From CAWDVH01 sp963805705 (GTDB lineage: Bacteria > Actinomycetota > Actinomycetes > Streptosporangiales > Streptosporangiaceae): a stretch of 64,000 nt of DNA. This document shows, piece after piece, positions 1-7,416 of the stretch. A program made the translations under genes and the position numbers. The notes under the pieces were generated by a model. That model searched no databases, was not told the origin of the DNA, and saw only the letters and a program-made list of their open reading frames with translations. Every line of letters begins with the position of its first letter. Positions within the stretch are counted from its first letter, which is position 1. The stretch is from assembly GCA_963805705.1 (NCBI GenBank), contig CAWDVH010000003.1:41195-105194 (forward strand), given 5' to 3'.

Positions 1-150
1 GGCTGGGGGCCGTTCGAGCCGCGGAGGCTGACTAACCGCACCCCGGACCACCCCGACGGCCAGCCCGCTGCGCCCGATCTGAGGTCCGGGGGGTGACGCC
101 GCTCCCGTTAGCCGCTCGCCGCCCGGCGGCTGCTACGGCAGGATGAGCGG

Positions 151-957
151 GTGACAGATCCCGGATCCCTGATGGCTGGCCATGCCGGGTTCGACCGCAT
201 CGAGGAGCAGTTCAACGAGGCGCTCGATGAGTCCCTCGGCCCCGCCGGGCCCGGCGTCCTGTACGAATACGTCGCCGGAATGGAACTCCCGGCGGGGGCA
301 GCCGCGATAGACGTCGGGTGCGGCGAGGGCAGGCAGGCTATCGAGCTGTCCAGGCGCTTCGGCTTCCAGGTGACCGGCATCGATCCGGTCCCGCGGCGCG
401 CGGAGGTCGCGCGCGGAGCCGCCCGGCCAGGCGGCAACGTCCGCTTCGACGTCGGCGCTGCGGAGGACCTGCCGGTTCCCAGCACATCCGCTGACCTGGT
501 CTGGTGCCGCGACGTCCTGTGCCTGGCCGGGGACCTGGGCCGCGCGTACCGTGAATTCCGCCGCGTGCTCAAGCCGGGCGGCCGGGCGCTGATCTACCAG
601 ATGTTCGCCACCAGCCTCCTGGAGCCAGGTGAAGCCGCCTTTCTCCTGCCGGTCATGGGCTGTTCCCCCGCGGCCATGCGCCCGGAGAACACCGAGGCGG
701 CCATCAGCGACGCCGGCCTGCGCATCGACCGCTGCGTACTACTGGGCACCGAGTGGGGCGAGTATGCCCAGGAGCATGCCCAGCACCCTGGCCGCCACCT
801 GCTGCACGCCGCACGGCTGATCCGCGACCCGGACCGGTACATCCCCCGGTTCGGCCAGGAGAACTACGACATCAAGCTCGGCGACTGCCTGTGGCACATC
901 TACCGCATGATCGGCAAGCTCAGCGGCCGCATGTACCTGCTCTCCGCGCCGGGCTAG
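151..957 (+). CDS. Class I SAM-dependent methyltransferase
   Basis: A 268-residue protein with a Rossmann-type methyltransferase fold. SAM-binding motif I is AIDVGCGEG near residues 52-60, an acidic residue follows at the end of strand 2 (TGIDPV), and the post-motif LKPGG lies near residue 140. These features fit the Methyltransf_11/UbiE-like group that methylates small molecules; the substrate cannot be told. The GTG start at 151 is the first in-frame start before motif I. The gene stands alone at the window edge and converges on the small membrane protein that ends at 966. The family call is firm, the role unknown. Confidence 0.85.
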   Translation: MTDPGSLMAGHAGFDRIEEQFNEALDESLGPAGPGVLYEYVAGMELPAGAAAIDVGCGEGRQAIELSRRFGFQVTGIDPVPRRAEVARGAARPGGNVRFDVGAAEDLPVPSTSADLVWCRDVLCLAGDLGRAYREFRRVLKPGGRALIYQMFATSLLEPGEAAFLLPVMGCSPAAMRPENTEAAISDAGLRIDRCVLLGTEWGEYAQEHAQHPGRHLLHAARLIRDPDRYIPRFGQENYDIKLGDCLWHIYRMIGKLSGRMYLLSAPG

Positions 958-965
958 GCATGGCG

Positions 966-1307
966 CTAGCTGAGTGAGCCGCTGGCCAGGCGTCCGGTCA
1001 GCAGGAACCAGGCGAATCCCAGCGGGACGATCATCCATTCGGTGATAGCGGCGCCCCGGCGCCAGCCGGGGCGCCTGATCCCCGCTACCAGCACGACGAC
1101 GCTGGCCGCGGCCAGGATGCAGTGCCCGATGACCCCGACCTTTATCCACCACAGGCCGGGCGCGGGGGTGTCCCAGCTGCCCATCACCCCGGCGAGCCCG
1201 TCGGCCACGATGAGCAGGCCCGATGCAGCGAACGCGAGCGTGCCCGGCAGCCAGATGGTCCCCCGCCGCCACATCACGGCCGGCCGGGCAGGAAGCTTGT
1301 CTCTCAT
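966..1307 (-). CDS. Small integral membrane protein of unknown function
   Basis: About 113 residues, with roughly three to four hydrophobic segments (around IWLPGTLAFAASGLLIV, VGVIGHCILAAASVVVLV and WMIVPLGFAWFLL) and few charged residues, so it is probably membrane-embedded. The ATG ending at 1307 is preferred because a GGAG lies about ten bases upstream; an in-frame start at 1349 would add 14 residues. It converges with the methyltransferase, leaving only eight bases between the stops. No family is recognised. It could be a DoxX- or DUF-type small membrane protein, but nothing diagnostic is visible. Confidence 0.6.
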   Translation of the reverse strand: MRDKLPARPAVMWRRGTIWLPGTLAFAASGLLIVADGLAGVMGSWDTPAPGLWWIKVGVIGHCILAAASVVVLVAGIRRPGWRRGAAITEWMIVPLGFAWFLLTGRLASGSLS

Positions 1308-1460
1308 GAGTCCAGTCTCCGGCGCCAGCGGCAGCGCAGGCACGAGCATAAGTACTCAGGCCAGCGCTCGATGACGCTCATGGCCTAAGGTCGCTTACTG
1401 GTGCTGCTGGGCCCTCGCGGCATCGTCATGGGAGTACGTCCGCTAGTCATGCATGGCCGG

Positions 1461-3107
1461 TCAGTGAGCAGGCACGGGGAGCTGGGCGGTCAGGGTGGTT
1501 CCGTGTCCGGGCTGCGAGTGGATGCTGAGGGTGCCGCCCAGCGCGGCCAGCCGGTCGGCCATGCCCTGCAGGCCGGACCCGTGCCGCGCTGTGGTGGTGT
1601 CGAACCCGGCGCCGTCGTCGGTGATGATGAACTGCAGGCGGCCTTCGGGGCAGGCCAGGCGGATCGCGGCCCGGGTCGCGCCGGCGTACTTGGCGATGTT
1701 CTGCAGGGCCTCCAGGGTGCAGAAGTACACGGTGGACTCGGTGTCCGGCGGGTAGCGCCCGATGCCGTCCGCCTCGACCAGCACCGGCAGCGGCGCCTTG
1801 CGGACCTGCGCTTGCAGGGCCGCGACGAGGCCCTGCTCGGCCAGCAGCGGCGGGTAGATGCCGCGGGCCAGGTCCCGCAGATCGTCGAGCGCGGCGCGGA
1901 GCCCCTCCTGGAGCACGGGCGCGATCTGCCGGACGGCACCGGGGTCCTCGGCGGCGCCCTCCAGCAGGCTGAGCTGGATCCTCAGGGCAATGAGCTGCTG
2001 CTGTGCCCCGTCGTGCAGGTTCCGCTCGATCTTCCGCCGCTCGGCGTCCTGCGCCTCGACCAGCCGGCGGCGGGAGGCCCGCAGCTCGTCGATAGTGGCC
2101 CGCAGGTCAGCGGTGAGCTGGGCGTTGCGCAGCACGAGGCCTGCTTGCGAGGCCAGGTGCTGCAGCAGCTTGTCCTCGGCGCTGGTCAGCGGCTCGTTGC
2201 GCGGCTTGCGCAGGGACAGCGCGCCGAGCAGCTCGCCGGAGTGCCGGACGGCGACCACCCGCGATACCGACTCGAACGGCGGCAGCACGCCGCTGGCTTC
2301 GAGCGGGACGGCGGGCGGCGGTATGGATCCTCCTGGCCAGACCGCGGCCGGGCGCAGCTGCCCGCCGACCCGGATCCACGCCTCGGCCCGGTCCGCCCCG
2401 GTCGCACCGGCCAGCACGGACACCATCCGGTCCACGGCCTCGGTGAAGTCCAGCTGCCCGGCCATGTCGTCGGCGAAGTCGGACAGCACCTGGTAGGGCG
2501 TGGCCCGCTCGCCGTACACCAGCCGGTTCGCGAACTGCTGGAAGCGGTGGCGCAGCGGCTGGAACAGCACGGCGATGCAGACCGCCGCGATGATCGTGAG
2601 CAGCGGGCCGCCGCGATGCCCGGCAGCCGTGCCGATGCCCAGCACGATACCCGCGTACACGATCGTGAACGCCGCCGACAGCAGGCCGTAGACCACCGCC
2701 CGGCTGATGATCACGTCAATGTCGAACAGCCGGTACTTCAGGATCCCGACCGTGATCGCGGCCGGGAGCCCGAGCAGCCCGATGAGGGCAGACCCGGCAT
2801 ACGCCACGCCCGCGATGGGCGGCTGCTGCCCGTGGTCCGCCACGATCGCCACGATCGCCACGATCAGGACCACGGCCAGCCCAGAGCCGACCAGCGCGAC
2901 CCAGTTGATCTGCCGCCGCAGCTCACCGTCGCCGGCCCGGTAGCGCAGCACGAGTGACACCGCGGCCGCCCCCAGGAACGCCGCGGACAGCAGCGTCAGC
3001 GAGTTGAGGTTGTTAATGGGAATCGCGGACAGGGCCCGGCCGACGGCCGGGATGCTGAACGGGTTCTGGTACATGAGCGTGTAACCGCCGGGTGCCGGGA
3101 GGGCCAC
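1461..3107 (-). CDS. NarL-type sensor histidine kinase, C-terminal part (frameshift-split)
   Basis: This carries the last membrane segments, a GAF-like sensor region, a HisKA_3 dimerisation domain with the phospho-acceptor motif ERNLHDGAQQ (around nt 2020-2030), and a HATPase_c domain with N-box EALQNIAKYA and G-boxes DDGAGFD and GSGLQGMADR. Such kinases phosphorylate NarL/LuxR response regulators. The GTG at 3107 is only a formal start: the sequence upstream in the other frame (3013-3675) encodes the N-terminal membrane part of the same protein. Removing one base near nt 3100 joins the two into about 730 residues. No response regulator gene adjoins; the nearest is at 56799. It may be a true pseudogene or a sequencing error. 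Confidence 0.8.
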   Translation of the reverse strand: MALPAPGGYTLMYQNPFSIPAVGRALSAIPINNLNSLTLLSAAFLGAAAVSLVLRYRAGDGELRRQINWVALVGSGLAVVLIVAIVAIVADHGQQPPIAGVAYAGSALIGLLGLPAAITVGILKYRLFDIDVIISRAVVYGLLSAAFTIVYAGIVLGIGTAAGHRGGPLLTIIAAVCIAVLFQPLRHRFQQFANRLVYGERATPYQVLSDFADDMAGQLDFTEAVDRMVSVLAGATGADRAEAWIRVGGQLRPAAVWPGGSIPPPAVPLEASGVLPPFESVSRVVAVRHSGELLGALSLRKPRNEPLTSAEDKLLQHLASQAGLVLRNAQLTADLRATIDELRASRRRLVEAQDAERRKIERNLHDGAQQQLIALRIQLSLLEGAAEDPGAVRQIAPVLQEGLRAALDDLRDLARGIYPPLLAEQGLVAALQAQVRKAPLPVLVEADGIGRYPPDTESTVYFCTLEALQNIAKYAGATRAAIRLACPEGRLQFIITDDGAGFDTTTARHGSGLQGMADRLAALGGTLSIHSQPGHGTTLTAQLPVPAH

Positions 3108-3675
3108 AGGCCAGGCGCACCAGGATGAAGCCCATCAGCAGCAGGCCGGTGGCCAGCAAGTTAAGCACCGCGACCGGACGCCAGCGCCGCGATGGCAATG
3201 TCCCGGTCGGGAAGAGGAGCAACATGAAGGCGAGCAGGGCCACGACCGGGAAAAAGGCCCACTCGGCCACCGCGCCGACCTGCTCGGCCGCCGGCAGCAC
3301 GCCAGGATGCGTCACGATCCCTACCACGGCATAGCCGGAGAAAAGAGACAGCATCCCGACGCAGACTCCCGTGACCAGCAGCAGCCAGCCAATGGGGTTG
3401 CGCACGCGCCGCACAATCAGCGCTCCGAGACTCGCGTACGCAACTGCCGAAACCGAAGAACCCATGTCCGAGATCGCGTCGTTCGCCTTAAAGTCACTCC
3501 ACGCCAGGACGGTCAGGACCGCACCGGCGGCGGCGATCAGGACCGCCCCGGCCCACAAGGCGTCGATGAGGCGCGTCCCTGGCCGTCCAGCGTGGCCGGC
3601 CCTTTCCGGCAGCTGGACGTCCGCCGCCTGCCCGTCCAGGCTCGCGGACGCCACGGTGAGTCTCATGATCGCCAC
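3013..3675 (-). CDS. Sensor histidine kinase, N-terminal membrane part (frameshift-split)
   Basis: This frame holds the N-terminal region of the kinase, with at least five hydrophobic segments (for example LWAGAVLIAAAGAVLTVLAW, then ones near LLLVTGVCVGMLSLFSGYAV and FFPVVALLAFMLLLFPTG). After GFILVRLA it runs into nonsense (CGPPGTRRLHAH), exactly where the 1461-3107 frame becomes kinase-like. Start candidates are GTG at 3675 and ATG at 3666. The ATG at 3666 overlaps the TGA of the upstream SnoaL-like ORF (ATGA), so the two are probably translationally coupled. Read with the downstream frame it forms one sensor kinase gene broken by a single-base shift, likely in a C-run near nt 3100. Confidence 0.7.
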   Translation of the reverse strand: MAIMRLTVASASLDGQAADVQLPERAGHAGRPGTRLIDALWAGAVLIAAAGAVLTVLAWSDFKANDAISDMGSSVSAVAYASLGALIVRRVRNPIGWLLLVTGVCVGMLSLFSGYAVVGIVTHPGVLPAAEQVGAVAEWAFFPVVALLAFMLLLFPTGTLPSRRWRPVAVLNLLATGLLLMGFILVRLACGPPGTRRLHAHVPEPVQHPGRRPGPVRDSH

Positions 3676-3956
3676 CGCCGGACCGGCATGACCAGGGTGC
3701 CGTAGCAGGTGATGCGCCGCATCGCCCGGTTGCCTTCGGCGTTCTCGTCTTCCGCGATGGCGTGGTTATCAGGGAAGATACTCAGGGTCAGGGTCAGCCA
3801 GTCCCGCAGGGCCGCGAGGCCGGGAACCGGCTGGCGGCCGGGGATGTAGTGCACGCAGCCGGGGGAGATGAGCCCATTGACGACAGCCAGGTCGCCCTGG
3901 TTGCCGATCTCCTCAGCAACGCGGCGAACCATGGTTTTCGGTTCGTCAGGGGCCAT
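3663..3956 (-). CDS. SnoaL-like/ester cyclase-type protein, short
   Basis: A 97-residue protein resembling the N-terminal two thirds of the SnoaL-like ester cyclase family (NTF2 fold). Motifs such as CVHYIPGRQPVPG and LTLSIFPDNHAIAED match the part that lines the cavity. Family members usually have about 130-140 residues, and here the C-terminal strands are replaced by a short tail that ends inside the kinase start (ATGA overlap at 3663-3666). It may be C-terminally truncated by fusion to the kinase operon, and a functional hydrolase or cyclase is doubtful. The ATG at 3956 is the natural start. Confidence 0.6.
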   Translation of the reverse strand: MAPDEPKTMVRRVAEEIGNQGDLAVVNGLISPGCVHYIPGRQPVPGLAALRDWLTLTLSIFPDNHAIAEDENAEGNRAMRRITCYGTLVMPVRRWRS

Positions 3957-4054
3957 CGTGTTGCTCCCCGGGCATCTCGGCAGGCGGCCTGATCCCAGGG
4001 TGCGCGGGGGCGGCGCGGCGCAACAGGACGAGCCCTCCCCGTTCCCTCCCTTTT

Positions 4055-4120
4055 CCCGGCCTGCGGGCAGAGACTTTCCCGGCCTGCGGGCAGAGACTTG
4101 TCCCGGCCTGCGGGCCGAGG
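4055..4120 (+). repeat. Three tandem copies of a 23-24 bp GC-rich repeat before the XRE-STAND gene
   Basis: Copies begin at 4055, 4078 and 4102. Each starts with CCCGGCCTGCGGG, itself a CCCG/CGGG inverted pair, and the first two continue CAGAGACTT. The array ends three bases before the preferred ATG at 4123. The position suggests a regulator-binding or RNA-level element for the downstream regulator; that is inference. Confidence 0.65.
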
Positions 4121-4122
4121 CG

Positions 4123-6867
4123 ATGGTGAGCCAGGAGGCCGTCAGTTTCGGCGCGCGGCTGAGGCGCCAGCGGCTGGCGGCCGGCCTGACTCAGGAGGCC
4201 CTCGCCGAGCGGGCCGGGCTCAGCGCCAAGGCCGTCAGTGACCTGGAGCGCGACCCGGCCCGCACGCCGCGCCTGGGCACGGTGACCCTGCTCGCCGATG
4301 CGCTGGGGGCGGATCCGGAGCGGCGTGCCGAGCTGCTCGCGGCGGCCCGGCCGGCCTTGGGCCCGGACGGGGCCGGGCCGGATGGGGCGGGACCGGCCGC
4401 GGAACTTTCCCGGCGGGTCATGCCGCGACCGCTGACCCCGCTGATCGGCCGGACGAGCGTGACAGCGGCGGTGGTGAAGCTGCTGCGCCGGGGCGATATC
4501 CGGCTGCTCACTCTCACCGGGCCCGGCGGGGTGGGCAAGACCCGCCTGGCCATCGAGGTGGCAGAGCAGGTGGCCGGCGACTTCGCCGGCGGGACCGTCT
4601 TCGTTGATCTGGCGCCGCTGCGCGATCCAGGCCTGGTGCTGAGCGCCATCGCCCGGCAGCTGGAGGTGAACGAGCGGGACGCGACACCGCTGGCTGACCG
4701 GCTGGCGGCGGCGCTGCGGGCTAGGCAGCTGCTGATGCTGCTGGACAACTTCGAGCACCTCCTGGCGGCCAGGGACAGCGTGCTCGCCCTGCTGGAGACC
4801 TGCCCGCATCTGGTCATGCTGGTCACCAGCCGGGTGGCCCTGGATGTCCGGGGCGGCCGTGAATACCCGATCGCCCCGCTGGTCCTGCCGGATGCGACCG
4901 TCCCGCCGGAAACGCTGGGCGGCTCGCCCGCGGTCCAGCTGTTCGTGGAGCGGGCCAGCGCCACGGGCGCGGAGCTGACGCTGGATGCGGGCACGGCCCC
5001 GGCCGTGGCGGAGATCTGCCGACGGCTGGAAGGGCTGCCGCTGGCCATCGAGCTGGCCGCGGCCCGGACCCGGCTGCTCCCCCCGGCGGTCCTGCTGGAC
5101 AGGCTGGACCCCCGGCTGCCGGTGCTGGCCGGCGGGCTGCACGACCTGCCGGCCCGGCAGCAAACGATGCGGGACGCGATCGCCTGGAGCTACGACCTGC
5201 TGGACGAGCCGCAGCAGGCGCTATTCCGGCGGATGTGCGTGTTCGCCGGCGGCTGCACCCTGGACGCGGCCGAGGTGATCTGCGCGAATGACGGCGACGC
5301 GGCTGCGGTGCTGGACGGGCTGACCGCCCTGATGGCCTCCAGCCTGCTCCAGCCGGATGTCAGGCCGGCGGCTGATGCGCCCCGCGTGACCATGCTGGAA
5401 ACGATCCGCGAATACGGCACCGAGCGACTTGACGAGCACTGCGAAGTCGCGCCGATCGGTCAGCGGCACGCTGCCTACTATCTGGCCCTGGCCGAGGAGG
5501 CGGCCGCCGCGATGGCCGGGCCCGCGGCGGCCGGCTGGCTGGGGTGGCTGGAGACCGAGCACGACAACCTGCGGGCCGCCTTGCGCTGGGCCCTGGACCG
5601 GGGTGACCGGGTCACCGCGCTTCGCCTGGCCGGCGCGCTGTGGCGATTCTGGGCCCAGCGCGGTCACCTCACCGAGGGCCGCCGGTGGTTCACCGCCGCT
5701 TTCGCCCTGCCCGGCGACGCCAGCCCGGCTGCCCCGGCCGCGCAGGTCAGCTGGCTGATCGGGGCGGCCCGGCTGGCGATGGACCAGGCCGCCTACGACG
5801 AGGCATCGGCGTACTGTGAACAGGCGGCCGCCCTGGCCCGCGAGGCCGGGAACGCGGCCGACCAGGCGGCGGCGCTGAATACCGCCGGCCTGCTGGCCCG
5901 CGCGCTGAACCGGTACTCCGACTCGGCGCAAGCTCATCAGGCCGCGCTGCCGCTAGCCCAGGGAGCGGCCGACCGGGGAGCTACGGCGACGGCGCTGCTC
6001 GGCCTGGCCTACGAGGCGATGTTCACCGGTGATGCCATGCGGGCCGCCGCGCTCGCCGAGGAGAGCCTGCCCGAGGCACGGGAATCCGGTGATCAGCTCA
6101 TCCTCGCCCAGGTGCTGATCTTCCTGAGCTGGGTGGCGAGCAACGGGGCCGGGTTCGAGCGATCCGGAGCGCTCGCGACCGAGGCGCTGAGCTTGTTCAC
6201 TGCCTTGGGCGATACCGCCGGCCGCGCCGAGACCCTCTTCATGCTCGGCACCGTCGAGATTTACTCAGCCCGCTACCAGCAGGCGGCGGCCTTCCTCACC
6301 GACAGCCTGAAACAGCACCGTGCTCACGGCGCCGAACCCATCCTGGCCCGGGATCTCGGCGGGCTGGGCACTGCCCTGCTGAACCTGGGTGACCTGCCGC
6401 GCGCCCGTGCCGTGCTCGACGAAAGCCTGGTGGTAGCCCGGCAGTACGACGATCCCTGGAGCTCGGCCATGTCGCTGATGCTGCTGGGCCACGTCAATCT
6501 GGCGCAGGGCGATGACACCCGGGCCGAGGCCGTGCTGGCCGAGGCAGCGTCGCTGTTCCAGGCGACCGGCAACATGGTCTACCTGCCGTGGTGCCTGGAA
6601 GGCCTGGCCGGCCTGGCGGCCGCGCGAGGCGACTACGAGCGGGCCGCGGAACTGGACGGGGCTCGTGACGCGCTGCGCCATCAGATCGGCGTATTCCTTC
6701 CGCCCGTCCATCCGGCCGGATACGCCCAGGCCCTGGAAGCGGCCCGCGCCAACCTCACCCAGGCCGCCTTCGATGCGGCCCGGACCAGGCCAGCGGGCCA
6801 GACGCCGCCGCAAATCATCGCCGCCATGAGCGACTGGATATCCGCGATACCCACCCGGCCCGCCTGA
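4123..6867 (+). CDS. XRE-family STAND ATPase regulator with TPR-like C-terminus
   Basis: About 914 residues. Residues 5-60 form an XRE helix-turn-helix (LTQEALAERAGLSAKAVSDL). A linker then leads into an NB-ARC/STAND ATPase with Walker A GPGGVGKT near residues 132-141, Walker B LLMLLDNFEHLL near 203-214 and the GLPLAIELAA motif near 305. From about residue 480 the protein is alpha-helical and rich in Ala and Leu, like TPR solenoids. Such proteins are signal-activated transcriptional switches; the inducer is unknown. The frame is open upstream to 3868, but the ATG at 4123 gives the standard N-terminus and follows the 23-bp repeats, which may be its own operator. It is probably monocistronic. 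Confidence 0.85.
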   Translation: MVSQEAVSFGARLRRQRLAAGLTQEALAERAGLSAKAVSDLERDPARTPRLGTVTLLADALGADPERRAELLAAARPALGPDGAGPDGAGPAAELSRRVMPRPLTPLIGRTSVTAAVVKLLRRGDIRLLTLTGPGGVGKTRLAIEVAEQVAGDFAGGTVFVDLAPLRDPGLVLSAIARQLEVNERDATPLADRLAAALRARQLLMLLDNFEHLLAARDSVLALLETCPHLVMLVTSRVALDVRGGREYPIAPLVLPDATVPPETLGGSPAVQLFVERASATGAELTLDAGTAPAVAEICRRLEGLPLAIELAAARTRLLPPAVLLDRLDPRLPVLAGGLHDLPARQQTMRDAIAWSYDLLDEPQQALFRRMCVFAGGCTLDAAEVICANDGDAAAVLDGLTALMASSLLQPDVRPAADAPRVTMLETIREYGTERLDEHCEVAPIGQRHAAYYLALAEEAAAAMAGPAAAGWLGWLETEHDNLRAALRWALDRGDRVTALRLAGALWRFWAQRGHLTEGRRWFTAAFALPGDASPAAPAAQVSWLIGAARLAMDQAAYDEASAYCEQAAALAREAGNAADQAAALNTAGLLARALNRYSDSAQAHQAALPLAQGAADRGATATALLGLAYEAMFTGDAMRAAALAEESLPEARESGDQLILAQVLIFLSWVASNGAGFERSGALATEALSLFTALGDTAGRAETLFMLGTVEIYSARYQQAAAFLTDSLKQHRAHGAEPILARDLGGLGTALLNLGDLPRARAVLDESLVVARQYDDPWSSAMSLMLLGHVNLAQGDDTRAEAVLAEAASLFQATGNMVYLPWCLEGLAGLAAARGDYERAAELDGARDALRHQIGVFLPPVHPAGYAQALEAARANLTQAAFDAARTRPAGQTPPQIIAAMSDWISAIPTRPA

Positions 6868-6903
6868 CGGTAAGACTCGCGGAGGTGCCACGTTCGCGGC
6901 CGC

Positions 6904-7338
6904 TCAGTCGAGACAGAACTCGTTGCCCTCGATGTCCTGCATCACGAGGCACGACTCGTTGTCGTCATCGGCCAGCAGTAGTCGCACGCGTACCGCGCCG
7001 AGCGGTATCAGTCGCGCGCATTCGGCCTCCAGCGCGGCCAGGCGCTCTTCACCCACGAGCCCGGTGCCGACCCGCACGTCAAGATGCAGCCGGTTCTTGA
7101 CGACCTTGCCTTCGGGAACGCGCTGGAAGAACAGTCGCGGGCCCACACCTGAGGGATCAATGCCTGCGAACCATGAACCCTGCTGCTCAGGCGGCAGCGT
7201 GCGATCGAAATCGTCCCACGTAGCAAACCCCTCCGGTGGAGGCGGTACGACGTACCCCAGCACCTCGCACCAGAAACGTGCGACGCGCTCAGGCTCTGCG
7301 CAGTCGAAGGTGACCTGGAACTGCTTGACCGACGCCAT
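6904..7338 (-). CDS. VOC/glyoxalase-like domain protein
   Basis: A 144-residue single-domain protein of the vicinal oxygen chelate superfamily (Glyoxalase_6 type). It begins FQVTFDCAEPERVARFW and ends with the family signature DIEGNEFCLD. An internal VVKNRLHLDVRVG strand carries a His that is usually a metal ligand or lies near the pocket. It is a paralogue of the protein at 32065-32508, sharing FDCAEPE/IDCADPE, FARFW-like and KNRLHLD motifs. The substrate is unknown; small-molecule sequestration or isomerisation is common in the family. It converges with the STAND regulator. Confidence 0.85.
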   Translation of the reverse strand: MASVKQFQVTFDCAEPERVARFWCEVLGYVVPPPPEGFATWDDFDRTLPPEQQGSWFAGIDPSGVGPRLFFQRVPEGKVVKNRLHLDVRVGTGLVGEERLAALEAECARLIPLGAVRVRLLLADDDNESCLVMQDIEGNEFCLD

Positions 7339-7416
7339 CGGTCCACCATAGAGGCGGCGACTTTCGTCGTCTCCACGGGCCCGCCCCCGGCTAGCGATCC
7401 CTGGTCGCGTGGTCAG

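Noticed and set aside
1401..2957. Plus-strand 518-codon open frame
   Set aside because: It is the complement shadow of the sensor kinase; the sequence is Arg/Gln/Pro-rich without domains, as expected from high-GC antisense frames.
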